A DNA stretch of 64,000 nt from Ruegeria_C sp041537905 (lineage in GTDB: Bacteria > Pseudomonadota > Alphaproteobacteria > Rhodobacterales > Rhodobacteraceae), in the NCBI RefSeq assembly GCF_041537905.1, contig NZ_JBGRUO010000008.1, positions 123,538 through 187,537 of the forward strand, given 5' to 3'. A program made the translations under genes and the position numbers. Positions 51,401 to 59,097 of the stretch are shown one piece after another (the first letter of the stretch is position 1; every line of letters starts with the position of its first letter). A model generated the notes under the pieces. That model searched no databases. It had not been told where the DNA came from and was given only the letters and a program-made list of their open reading frames with translations.

Positions 51401-51833
51401 GGAAAAAGCCGCCGCCGAGTTTGATGGGGATTTGAAAATGACCTTCCATCTGGCGCCGCCGATTCTGGGCGGCACCGGCTCGGACGGGCGACCAAAGAAG
51501 CGGGAATTCGGTGAATGGATGCTCGGGCCGCTCAAACTGCTGACGCGTTTGAAAAGCCTGCGCGGCACGCCGCTGGACATTTTCGGATATAGCGCCGAGC
51601 GCCGGATGGAGCGGGCACTGATCCGGCAATATGAGAAGGACCTCAAAGAGGTCCTGCCCAAAACCTTCCCACAAACGCGGGATGCTGTGATCGCGCTGGC
51701 GCGGCTGCCGCTCGACATTCGTGGTTTTGGTCCGGTGAAGCAGGCCAATGAGGCGAAGGCGGCCAAACGGCGAGAGGAACTGCTGGCCACGATCCGCCAA
51801 GGCGGCCCTGAGGTGCGCAAAGCTGCGGAATAG
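48414..51833 (+). CDS. Fused indolepyruvate/2-ketoacid ferredoxin oxidoreductase
   Basis: A 1139-residue fusion protein. The first part has thiamine-pyrophosphate enzyme features (GYRGSPLGAVDMQMN, FQYGLNEDLAATALWGSQQAGL, YNDAVAMTGGQGNEGDLTAERI). A ferredoxin-like cluster region follows with CEGCGDCGVQSNC and CNKDFSCLKGFCPSF, then the gamma-type domain beginning GVGGTGVVTIGAVLAQAAQ. Such enzymes decarboxylate indolepyruvate and other 2-ketoacids to acyl-CoA with reduction of ferredoxin. Several original subunits are joined in one chain, as in other alphaproteobacteria. GGGGAGG precedes the ATG at 48414. The divergent LysR gene is the likely regulator. Confidence 0.92.
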   Translation: MSKHMISLNDRFDLDKSPVLLNGTQALVRLMLMQKARDEAGGLNTAGLVTGYRGSPLGAVDMQMNRAAKELAASNVTFQYGLNEDLAATALWGSQQAGLRGDGKYDGVFGLWYGKGPGVDRSGDVIRHANMAGTAAHGGVVMAMGDDHTGESSTVLHQSEWALMDAYMPIVSPAGVQEILDYGLYGFALSRFSGLWVGLKTMKDTIEVTSVVDGRTDRMNIVTPEFDMPEGGLNIRLMDDRTPQEARIIDYKRFAAEAFSRANKIDKRIWGKRGAKIGFVAAGKNWLDLAHAMSLLNIDAEEAERLGITTYKIGQVFPLDMQGFHDWAEGLDLIVIVEEKRKLIEVQVKEAIFDDRRGRRVYGWYKGGAGAMHREELFPTRGALDPIMIAEKLGEILIEEGRETDGIRAGLAALTEARRADNAQEIAARLPYFCSGCPHNTSTKVPEGSLAYAGIGCHFMVKWMDRETDGFTHMGGEGANWIGEEPFSTTKHVFQNLGDGTYNHSGVQAIRAALAAGTNITYKILYNDAVAMTGGQGNEGDLTAERIVNELKAMGVREIAVVYDEKEDVNFKALPAGVETHERADLMAVQERYREIEGVSAIVYIQTCAAEKRRRRKRGTFPDPDKRVFINTDICEGCGDCGVQSNCVSIVPKETELGRKRAIDQSSCNKDFSCLKGFCPSFVTLEGAQIRKEATTEIELPDLAMPDLPEITGTHNVVITGVGGTGVVTIGAVLAQAAQIDGKGAGMMEMAGLAQKGGAVHIHCRLANHPDDISAIRVATGEAHALIGGDLVVSAGAKTLGLTRTGQTGAVVNNHEIITGDFTRDTEFQIPSDQLELALQARLKDRLDLFDAYDLARAVMGDAIYSNMMVFGAAWQRGLLPITHDAITQAIELNGTAVERNKRAFEIGRWAVLHPEEVTKILQPNVVEMPRTLDEKISYRAAHLVAYQGQRLAKRYLKLLEGIEDNDLKAAVAKGYHKLLAYKDEYEVARLLLDSKEKAAAEFDGDLKMTFHLAPPILGGTGSDGRPKKREFGEWMLGPLKLLTRLKSLRGTPLDIFGYSAERRMERALIRQYEKDLKEVLPKTFPQTRDAVIALARLPLDIRGFGPVKQANEAKAAKRREELLATIRQGGPEVRKAAE

Positions 51834-51911
51834 GCGTCACATTGGTGTAACCAAAGCTAGGCAGAATCGGTGATCGCGCTTATCTAGCGCGCATTGAGCC
51901 CGGAGACCGCA

Positions 51912-52790
51912 ATGCCTGCCCGCCGTCATATCGCCCGTGACATCAGCTATGCCTATTCCGCCGAAACCAGGAGCGGGCGCGCGCTGATCCGGCTGATGGA
52001 GAACACGACCGGGCGGATGCGGCTGATCAAGCGGGCGCATGGCTATGAACAGGAAGTGGCCGCAGGACGCGATTTCTGGGAGGTCATGGTCGAACGCTAC
52101 GGGCTGACCTTGGATGTGGTCGGCGGGGCACTTTCGAACATCCCGCAGGACGGCCCGCTGATCCTGATTGCCAACCATCCCTATGGCATCCTAGATGGGT
52201 TGATGATGGGGCATATCCTCTCAAAAACACGTGGCGACTTCCGCATCCTTGCCAATCAGGTGTTCCGCAAGGCCGACGATATCAACCGGATCGTTCTGCC
52301 GATCTCTTTCGATCAAACCAAAGAGGCGATGCGTCTGAATATCGAGACTCGCAAAACCGCGCTGAACTATCTCGATGAGGGCGGCGCGATCGGGGTTTTT
52401 CCGGGCGGCACCGTCAGCACCGCTGCAAAGCCCTTTGCCCATCCGATGGACCCGGGCTGGCGCGGCTTCACGGCCCGGATGGTGGGCAAGTCGAACGCCG
52501 CTGTGGTGCCGGTTTTCTTCGACGGCCATACCTCGCGCCTGTTCCAGATCGCCAGCCATCTGCATGTCACATTGCGTATGGGGCTTCTGATCAAGGAGTT
52601 CAGAAAGCGTGTCGATACGCCGGTGCGCGTGGTGATCGGAGAGCCCATCACGCGCGATGTCCTGAACCCGATGGCGACGGATACGCGCAAGATGATGGAT
52701 TTCCTGCGCAAAGCCACATATGAGCTTTCCCCGAAGCCGTTGAAGTCTTATGACTACGGCTTCGAGTTCGAGGAACAGCATCGCGCCTGA
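51912..52790 (+). CDS. Lysophospholipid acyltransferase family protein
   Basis: A 292-residue protein with the PlsC-like acyltransferase fold: the catalytic NHPYGILDG motif (a variant of H-x4-D, near residue 87), GAIGVFPGGTVSTA (the FPEGT-like block III, near residue 160) and a C-terminal stretch VVIGEPITRDVL. It would transfer an acyl chain to a lyso-lipid such as glycerol-phosphate or an amino-acid lipid. No clear signal peptide or strong membrane helix is present. The ATG at 51912 has GGAG upstream; the murI gene follows after eight bases. Confidence 0.85.
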   Translation: MPARRHIARDISYAYSAETRSGRALIRLMENTTGRMRLIKRAHGYEQEVAAGRDFWEVMVERYGLTLDVVGGALSNIPQDGPLILIANHPYGILDGLMMGHILSKTRGDFRILANQVFRKADDINRIVLPISFDQTKEAMRLNIETRKTALNYLDEGGAIGVFPGGTVSTAAKPFAHPMDPGWRGFTARMVGKSNAAVVPVFFDGHTSRLFQIASHLHVTLRMGLLIKEFRKRVDTPVRVVIGEPITRDVLNPMATDTRKMMDFLRKATYELSPKPLKSYDYGFEFEEQHRA

Positions 52791-52798
52791 CAGGGACC

Positions 52799-53608
52799 AT
52801 GGCAGTAGGTATTTTTGATTCCGGATTGGGCGGCCTGACTGTCCTCAACGCCGCGCAGGCCCGTCTGCCGGAACTGGATTTCCTGTATTTCGCCGACAGC
52901 GCTCATGCGCCCTATGGGGTGCGGGATGCCGAGGATATCTATCAGCTCACCCGCAAGGCGGTGCATACGCTGTGGGATTCGGGCTGCAATCTGGTGATTC
53001 TGGCTTGCAACACGGCAAGCGCCGCGGCGCTGCGCCGGATGCAGGAAGAGGGCGTGCCGAAGGGCAAGCGGGTTCTGGGCGTCTTTGTGCCGCTGATCGA
53101 GGCACTGACCGAACGGCAATGGGGCGACAATTCCCCGCCGCGTGAGGTTGAGGTGAAGCATGTGGCGCTGTTTGCGACGCCTGCCACAGTCTCCAGCCGC
53201 GCGTTTCAGCGGGAACTGGCGTTTCGGGCGATCGGTGTGGATGTCGAGGCGCAGGCCTGTGGCGGTGTCGTCGATGCGATCGAGGATGGCGACATGATCC
53301 TGGCCGAGGCGCTGGTGCGCTCCCATGTTGATGCGCTGAAACGCAAGATGCCGGACCCGCAGGCCGCAATTCTGGGCTGTACCCACTACCCGCTGATGGA
53401 AGAGGCGTTTCAGGCCGCACTTGGGCCTGATGTAAAAGTCTATTCGCAGGGCGATCTGGTGGCGGCAAGCCTTGCCGACTATCTGACCCGCCATCCCGAC
53501 ATGCTGGGCGATGGAGCGGGCGGCTATCTGACCACCGGTAATCCGTCGCGGGTCAGCGACCGGGCGACGCAGTTCCTCCGACGACAGATCAGCTTTAAGG
53601 CGGCCTGA
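52799..53608 (+). CDS. murI: Glutamate racemase
   Basis: A 269-residue cofactor-independent racemase that converts L- to D-glutamate for peptidoglycan. The motifs IFDSGLGGLTVL near residues 5-16, the catalytic Cys70 in VILACNTASA, and the second Cys in AILGCTHYPLMEE near residue 199 are present. Length is normal. It starts eight bases after the acyltransferase stop, so the two are likely cotranscribed, and precedes argC. Confidence 0.95.
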   Translation: MAVGIFDSGLGGLTVLNAAQARLPELDFLYFADSAHAPYGVRDAEDIYQLTRKAVHTLWDSGCNLVILACNTASAAALRRMQEEGVPKGKRVLGVFVPLIEALTERQWGDNSPPREVEVKHVALFATPATVSSRAFQRELAFRAIGVDVEAQACGGVVDAIEDGDMILAEALVRSHVDALKRKMPDPQAAILGCTHYPLMEEAFQAALGPDVKVYSQGDLVAASLADYLTRHPDMLGDGAGGYLTTGNPSRVSDRATQFLRRQISFKAA

Positions 53609-53700
53609 CATAAGTCAATGTCGGCACCGTGCCTGAATTGTAGTAAATTGGCCGTCCATGGGCGGCCCGACCCCATGACATCGAATGAAAGAGGTCTGAC

Positions 53701-54729
53701 ATGACCCATAAAATCGCAATCCTTGGCGCCAGCGGCTATACCGGCGCAGAACTGGTGCGGCTGATTGCCGAACACCCCGCGCTGGAGATCGCGGCGTTGT
53801 CGGCCGAACGCAAGGCGGGCCAGAGCATGGCGCAGGTCTTCCCGCATCTGCGGCACCTGGACCTGCCTGACCTGTGCAAGATCGCTGAGATTGATTTCAG
53901 CCAGATCGACCTGTGTTTCTGCGCTCTGCCGCATAAGACTTCGCAGGAAGTGATCCGGGAACTGCCCGGCGATCTGAAGATCGTTGATCTCTCGGCGGAT
54001 TTCCGGCTGCGCGACCCGGAGGATTATGAGAAATGGTATGGCAATGCGCATGCCGCCACCGCCCATCAGGAAGAGGCGGTCTATGGCCTGACCGAGTTTT
54101 ATCGCGACGAGATCAAGGCGGCGCGTCTGGTGGCGGGTACGGGCTGTAACGCGGCCACGGGTCAATATGTGCTGCGCCCGCTGATCACAGCGGGCGTGAT
54201 CGATCTTGACGATATCATCATGGACCTGAAATGCGCTGTCTCGGGGGCAGGGCGGTCGCTGAAAGAGAACCTGCTGCATGCGGAGCTGAGCGAGGGGTAT
54301 AACGCCTATGCCATCGGCGGCACCCACCGGCACTTGGGCGAATTCGATCAGGAATTCACCAAGCTTGCAGGCAGGCCGGTGCATGTGCAGTTCACCCCGC
54401 ATCTGATCCCGGCGAACCGGGGTATTCTGGCTACGACTTACGTCAAAGGCGATCCGCAAAGCGTTTATGAGGCACTGTGCTGGGCCTATGAGAACGAGCC
54501 TTTCATCGAGGTGCTGCCCTTTGGCGAGGCGCCTTCGACCCATCATGTGCGTGGCTCGAATTTCTGCCATATCGGCGTGTCTGCCGACCGGATCGAACGG
54601 CGGGCCATCGTGATCGGCGCTCTGGATAACCTGACAAAAGGTAGCAGCGGGCAGGCCTTGCAGAACGCCAACCTGATGCTAGGTGAGCCTGAAACAACGG
54701 GCCTGATGATGGCCCCGCTTTTCCCGTGA
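53701..54729 (+). CDS. argC: N-acetyl-gamma-glutamyl-phosphate reductase
   Basis: A 342-residue enzyme of arginine synthesis that reduces N-acetylglutamyl phosphate to the semialdehyde. The NADP-binding start is ILGASGYTGAELVRLIAEHP; the catalytic Cys149 is in VAGTGCNAATGQYV. The C-terminal region has LPFGEAPSTHHVRGSNFCHIGV. Length and motifs are complete. It is followed seven bases later by ccmE, so the arginine and cytochrome genes are read together in part. Confidence 0.96.
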   Translation: MTHKIAILGASGYTGAELVRLIAEHPALEIAALSAERKAGQSMAQVFPHLRHLDLPDLCKIAEIDFSQIDLCFCALPHKTSQEVIRELPGDLKIVDLSADFRLRDPEDYEKWYGNAHAATAHQEEAVYGLTEFYRDEIKAARLVAGTGCNAATGQYVLRPLITAGVIDLDDIIMDLKCAVSGAGRSLKENLLHAELSEGYNAYAIGGTHRHLGEFDQEFTKLAGRPVHVQFTPHLIPANRGILATTYVKGDPQSVYEALCWAYENEPFIEVLPFGEAPSTHHVRGSNFCHIGVSADRIERRAIVIGALDNLTKGSSGQALQNANLMLGEPETTGLMMAPLFP

Positions 54730-54736
54730 GGATGAC

Positions 54737-55183
54737 ATGAAGTCGCTGAAGAAACGTCGTCGCATACAGGTGATCGTGCTGGCCACGGTTGCTTTGGTCA
54801 TCGCCACCGGGCTGATCGGGTATGCGATGCGCGACGGCATCAACTTCTTCCGCTCACCCAGTCAGGTGGTCGCCGAACCGCCGCAACCGAATGAGGTGTT
54901 TCGTATCGGCGGGCTGGTCGAAGAGGGCAGTCTGATCCGCGGACAAGGCGAAACGGTTGAGTTTCTAGTAACCGATGGCGGCGAGAGCGTGAAGGTGGTC
55001 TTCGGGGGGGTGCTGCCCGACCTCTTTGCCGAGAACCAGGGGATGGTGGGCACGGGAAGCTACGTGAACGGTGTCTTTGAGGCCTCTGAAATTCTTGCAA
55101 AACATGATGAGACTTACATGCCCAAGGAGGTGGTGGACGCGCTGAAGGAACAGGGTGTCTATCAGGAGCCGGGCGAAAGCTGA
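54737..55183 (+). CDS. ccmE: Cytochrome c maturation protein CcmE
   Basis: A 148-residue membrane-anchored heme chaperone. An N-terminal anchor (RRIQVIVLATVALVIATGLIG, residues 8-28) is followed by the OB-like domain (FRIGGLVEEGSLIRGQGETVEF). The covalent heme site is His123 with Tyr127 in AKHDETYMP. It receives heme from CcmC and passes it to CcmF. The other ccm genes here, ccmF and ccmH, lie beyond two GTA-like lysis genes and a terminator-like hairpin at 55221-55250. Confidence 0.95.
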   Translation: MKSLKKRRRIQVIVLATVALVIATGLIGYAMRDGINFFRSPSQVVAEPPQPNEVFRIGGLVEEGSLIRGQGETVEFLVTDGGESVKVVFGGVLPDLFAENQGMVGTGSYVNGVFEASEILAKHDETYMPKEVVDALKEQGVYQEPGES

Positions 55184-55220
55184 TCCCGCGCGCGGCGCGC
55201 ATTCAAGGGAAAGGAAACGG

Positions 55221-55250
55221 GGGCGTTGCGCAGGCAGCGCCCTTTGTGTT
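55221..55250 (+). terminator. Hairpin between ccmE and the endolysin gene
   Basis: GGGCGTTGC (55221-55229) and GCAGCGCCC (55234-55242) form a nine-base stem (one G-T pair) with a four-base loop, followed by TTTGTGTTT. This fits a moderate intrinsic terminator 37 bases after the ccmE stop codon. Confidence 0.65.
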
Positions 55251-55306
55251 TGCGCCGCTTAAAGACCTGCACCGCACCGTTTGCATGAGATTGCAGAGGG
55301 TAGGTG

Positions 55307-55918
55307 ATGCAGACAGTCAAACAAATAGCGCAGGGCATTGTGGCGCGCGAGGGCGGCTTCGTGGATGATCCGGACGATCCGGGCGGGGCCACAAAATACG
55401 GTGTCACCATTCACACCATGCGCCGTCTCGGCCTCGATCTGGATCGCGATGGCGATGTCGACACAAGCGATGTACAGGCGCTGACCCGGGCGCGGGCGGT
55501 GGAGATTTTTGTCGCCCATTACTTCGAGCGTCCCCGGATCGATGATCTGCCGCAGATCCTGCACGCAACGGTGTTCGACATGTATGTGAATGCTGGAGCA
55601 CAGGCTGTGAAAATCCTGCAGCGCCTGTTGCGCGAGATGGGATTTGCGGTGGCCGTGGACGGCGTGATTGGTCCAAAAACCGCAGGTGCTGCGAGACAGG
55701 CAGCAGAGCCGGATGCGCTTGCCCTGCGCGATGCCTATGGCGTGGCGCGGCGGAATTATTACTTCCGTCTCGCCGACCGCCGTCCTGCCAGCCGCAAATA
55801 CGCGCGGACGCGGGCGGGCGGAAAGGGTGGCTGGATCAGGCGGGCCGAGGAATTCCTGTCCAAGCGCTATCATCTGGATCAGGCAGCATTTCAGCAAAGG
55901 GTGGCGACATGGGGTTGA
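55307..55918 (+). CDS. GTA-type endolysin (glycoside hydrolase 108 family)
   Basis: A 203-residue muramidase-like protein with the catalytic Glu15 in the AREGGFVDDPDDPGGATKYGVT motif characteristic of GH108 and phage/GTA endolysins. A peptidoglycan-binding-like C-terminal region follows (VDGVIGPKTAGAARQAAEP, FQQRVATWG). No signal peptide is seen, so it depends on a holin to reach the cell wall. The next gene, overlapping by ten bases, is a three-helix holin. In Rhodobacter capsulatus an unlinked endolysin/holin pair releases the gene transfer agent. A GTG three bases earlier is an alternative start. Confidence 0.88.
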   Translation: MQTVKQIAQGIVAREGGFVDDPDDPGGATKYGVTIHTMRRLGLDLDRDGDVDTSDVQALTRARAVEIFVAHYFERPRIDDLPQILHATVFDMYVNAGAQAVKILQRLLREMGFAVAVDGVIGPKTAGAARQAAEPDALALRDAYGVARRNYYFRLADRRPASRKYARTRAGGKGGWIRRAEEFLSKRYHLDQAAFQQRVATWG

Positions 55919-56487
55919 TCGACGGGGTATTGGCGCTGCTTTTCGGTGGCGGGCGTAACGTGGTGCGTGAAACCGCAGAGGTGTTTCGCGAAAACGCCGA
56001 AGCCGGTGCCGAACGGGGTGCTGCGGCGCGGGAACAGGCGCTGGCGCAGTTCGGCGCTGAATTTGCGCAGCCCCGGCAGGGGAGCTTTGATCGCTTTGTA
56101 GACGGGCTCAATCGCCTGCCGCGCCCGGCGCTGGCTTTTGGCACGCTGGGCTTGTTTGTAGCGGCGATGGTCGACCCTTTGTGGTTTGCCGAGCGCATGC
56201 AGGGCATTGCGCTGGTGCCCGAACCGCTCTGGTGGCTTCTGGGTGTGATCGTGTCGTTCTATTTCGGAGCGCGCTATCAGGCCAAGACGCAGGATTTGCA
56301 GCGCGATCTGGCCCGTACTCTGACCCGAGCGCCGCAAATCAAGGCAAATATCGAGATGCTGCGGGATCTGCGCGCCGACAGCCCCGGCAGTGCCGATCCC
56401 GGACCTGATGCGACGCTCGCATTGGAGCTTGAAAGCACCGACCCGAACCCGGCGCTGGAGGATTGGCGGCAACGGCAAAAAACCTGA
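55909..56487 (+). CDS. Holin of the GTA release type
   Basis: A 192-residue protein with hydrophobic segments around residues 65-85 and 97-115 (RPALAFGTLGLFVAAMVDPLW and PEPLWWLLGVIVSFYFGAR), fitting the Pfam family I know as the 3TM holin for gene-transfer release. It overlaps the endolysin gene by ten bases, so the two are coupled. The N-terminus (GLIDGVLALLFGGGRNVVRETAEVF) may form the first, amphipathic segment. It would open the inner membrane to let the endolysin reach the wall. It precedes ccmF by 75 bases. Confidence 0.85.
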   Translation: MGLIDGVLALLFGGGRNVVRETAEVFRENAEAGAERGAAAREQALAQFGAEFAQPRQGSFDRFVDGLNRLPRPALAFGTLGLFVAAMVDPLWFAERMQGIALVPEPLWWLLGVIVSFYFGARYQAKTQDLQRDLARTLTRAPQIKANIEMLRDLRADSPGSADPGPDATLALELESTDPNPALEDWRQRQKT

Positions 56488-56561
56488 TCCGCGACACTAT
56501 GCGCGCCGCGTCCAGACGATTGTGATTGGACGCGGGCAGGGCCGGGTTTATACCAAGGCCC

Positions 56562-58526
56562 ATGACAGCAGAACTTGGACATTTCGCCCTCATCCTCGCC
56601 TTTCTTGTGGCCATCGTGCAGATGGTTGTCCCACTGGTCGGCGCGCATCGGCGCTGGCCCGGCTGGATGGCGATGGCCGAACCGGCGGCCACGGCGCAGT
56701 TCCTGCTGACGGCTTTTTCCTTCGGCGCGCTGATGTGGGCCTTTGTCACCTCGGATTTCTCGCTGAAGCTGGTGACGGTCAACAGCCACTCGGCCAAGCC
56801 CATGCTCTACAAGATCAGCGGCACATGGGGGAACCACGAGGGTTCCATGTTGCTGTGGGTGCTGATCGTGACGCTGTTTGGCGCCATGGCGGCATGGTTT
56901 GGCGGCGGGTTGCCTCCGACGCTCAAGGCACGGGTGTTGGCCGTCCAATCGGCGATTGCGGTGGCGTTTTTCGCCTTCATCCTCTTCACTTCGAACCCGT
57001 TCATCCGGCTGGCCGTGCCGCCCTTTGACGGGCAGGACCTGAACCCGCTGTTGCAGGACCCCGGCTTGGCCTTCCACCCGCCATTTCTTTATTTGGGCTA
57101 TGTGGGCCTGAGCATGGCGTTCAGTTTCGCCGTCGCCGCCCTGATCGAAGGCCGCGTTGATGCCGCCTGGGGTCGCTGGGTGCGGCCCTGGACGCTGGCG
57201 GCGTGGATTTTCCTGACCATCGGCATCGCGCTGGGGTCGTGGTGGGCCTACTACGAGCTTGGCTGGGGCGGCTTCTGGTTCTGGGACCCGGTGGAAAATG
57301 CCAGCTTCATGCCCTGGCTGCTGGCCGCCGCCTTGCTGCATTCCGCCATCGTGGTGGAAAAGCGCGAAGCGCTGAAAAGCTGGACCATCCTGCTGGCGAT
57401 CCTGGCCTTCGGTTTCTCGCTGATCGGGACCTTCATCGTGCGCTCGGGCCTGCTGACCTCGGTCCACGCCTTTGCCAATGACCCGGAGCGGGGCGTGTTC
57501 ATCTTGGCCATTCTGGCGTTTTTCACCGGCGGTGCGCTGACGCTTTATGCTGCGCGCGCGCAGGCTATGGAGGCCAAGGGCGTCTTTGGCATGGTCAGCC
57601 GTGAAAGCGCGCTGGTGCTGAACAATATCCTGCTGGCGGTAAGCTGTTTCGTGGTCTTCTTCGGCACTATGTGGCCGATGGTGGCTGAGATGTTCTTTGA
57701 CCGGAAACTCTCGGTCGGGCCGCCCTTCTTCAATGCCGCCTTTACGCCGTTCATGGTGGCTCTGGGGTTGGCGCTGCCGCTGGGGTCGATCCTGCCATGG
57801 AAGCGCGGCAAGCTGGGGCGCGCTGCCTGGTCGATGCGTTACGCCTTTGGGCTGGCGGTGGCGGTGACGCTGCTGGTCTGGGCGATGCAGACCGGGCGCA
57901 GCGCGCTGGGTCCGGCTGGCGTGTTCCTGGGGGTCTGGGTCACCTCCGGTGCGATGGTCGATCTGTGGAGCCGAACGGGGCGCAAAGGCAGTCTGGGCCG
58001 GCTGTTTCGTTTACCGCGTGCCGATTGGGGCAAGGCGGTGGCACATTCGGGACTGGGTATCACGATCTTTGCCGTTGCGGGCCTGACCGCATGGGAACAT
58101 GAGGATATCCGGGTCGCGCAATTTGGCGAGCCTTTTGAGGTCGGGGCCTTTACGCTTAGGCTGGACAAGGTCGAGCGTCTGGCCGGGCCGAACTACTTTG
58201 CCACGACCGGCTCGGTCCAACTGTCGCGCGACGGGCGTGACATCACCACGCTGCATCCTGAAAAACGCGACTACCCGGTCGCGCGGATGCCCACCACAGA
58301 GGCGGCGATCGACTACCGGATTATGCGAGACGTCTATGTGGTGCTGGGTGATGAGCAGTCCAATGGCGGCTGGACGGTACGCACCTATATCAAGCCCTTC
58401 GCCAATTGGATCTGGGCCGGGTGCCTGCTGATGTCGCTGGGTGGCGCGCTGAGCCTCAGTGATCGCCGCTTCCGGGTTGCAGCTGGCGCGCGCAAGGCGC
58501 CTGCGGATGGGGTCCCGGCAGAATGA
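56562..58526 (+). CDS. ccmF: Cytochrome c heme lyase CcmF
   Basis: A 654-residue polytopic protein that attaches heme to apocytochrome c. The tryptophan-rich WWD-type motif GWGGFWFWDPVENASFMPWL is near residue 235 and several His-bearing helices surround it (HPPFLYLGYVG). It begins MTAELGHFALILAFLVAIVQ. It follows the GTA-type holin by 75 bases and overlaps ccmH by four bases (ATGA). How it is transcribed, since a terminator-like hairpin lies before the lysis pair, is open. Confidence 0.96.
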   Translation: MTAELGHFALILAFLVAIVQMVVPLVGAHRRWPGWMAMAEPAATAQFLLTAFSFGALMWAFVTSDFSLKLVTVNSHSAKPMLYKISGTWGNHEGSMLLWVLIVTLFGAMAAWFGGGLPPTLKARVLAVQSAIAVAFFAFILFTSNPFIRLAVPPFDGQDLNPLLQDPGLAFHPPFLYLGYVGLSMAFSFAVAALIEGRVDAAWGRWVRPWTLAAWIFLTIGIALGSWWAYYELGWGGFWFWDPVENASFMPWLLAAALLHSAIVVEKREALKSWTILLAILAFGFSLIGTFIVRSGLLTSVHAFANDPERGVFILAILAFFTGGALTLYAARAQAMEAKGVFGMVSRESALVLNNILLAVSCFVVFFGTMWPMVAEMFFDRKLSVGPPFFNAAFTPFMVALGLALPLGSILPWKRGKLGRAAWSMRYAFGLAVAVTLLVWAMQTGRSALGPAGVFLGVWVTSGAMVDLWSRTGRKGSLGRLFRLPRADWGKAVAHSGLGITIFAVAGLTAWEHEDIRVAQFGEPFEVGAFTLRLDKVERLAGPNYFATTGSVQLSRDGRDITTLHPEKRDYPVARMPTTEAAIDYRIMRDVYVVLGDEQSNGGWTVRTYIKPFANWIWAGCLLMSLGGALSLSDRRFRVAAGARKAPADGVPAE

Positions 58527-58993
58527 TCCGCATTTTCAACCGCTTGAAGCTCGCTGTGTTGCTGGTGTTGATGGCGCTGCCCGTGGCGGCGGTGCAACCC
58601 GATGAGGTGCTGGATGATCCGGTGCTCGAGGAACGCGCCCGCGAGTTGAGCAAGGGGCTGCGCTGCCTTGTCTGCCGCAATGAAAGCATCGATGAAAGCA
58701 ACGCGGGGCTGGCCCGCGATCTGCGCCTTCTGGTGCGGGAACGGCTGGTGGCGGGCGATAGCGACGATGAGGTGATCGCCTTTGTCGTCGACCGCTATGG
58801 CGAATACGTGCTGCTGCGGCCCACGGCGGATGGGGCCAATCTGATGCTCTGGGCGGCGGGGCCGCTCATGCTGTTGCTGGCGGCGCTGACCGGGTTTTTC
58901 TACCTGCGAAAACGCGCGACCGCCACGGCCCCCGAAGAGGCGGCGCTGACGCCGGAAGAACGCAAGCGACTGAGCGAGTTGCTGGACGAATGA
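58523..58993 (+). CDS. ccmH: Cytochrome c maturation protein CcmH
   Basis: A 156-residue periplasmic thioredox protein: signal-like start MIRIFNRLKLAVLLVLMALPVAAV, the redox motif LRCLVC with Cys48 and Cys51 in RELSKGLRCLVCRNESIDES, and a C-terminal membrane helix (MLWAAGPLMLLLAALTGFFYL). It reduces the apocytochrome cysteines. It overlaps ccmF by four bases. CcmI-like parts are absent, so that function is probably encoded elsewhere. Confidence 0.95.
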   Translation: MIRIFNRLKLAVLLVLMALPVAAVQPDEVLDDPVLEERARELSKGLRCLVCRNESIDESNAGLARDLRLLVRERLVAGDSDDEVIAFVVDRYGEYVLLRPTADGANLMLWAAGPLMLLLAALTGFFYLRKRATATAPEEAALTPEERKRLSELLDE

Positions 58994-59097
58994 GTCCCGT
59001 CTGACCTGGCACCTGCCGCCACGGGACCCGCCATTTGCCTTTGCCAATCGGTCCTGACCGGTGTTCTATGCGCCAAACCCTCTCACCGGAGCCTTTC

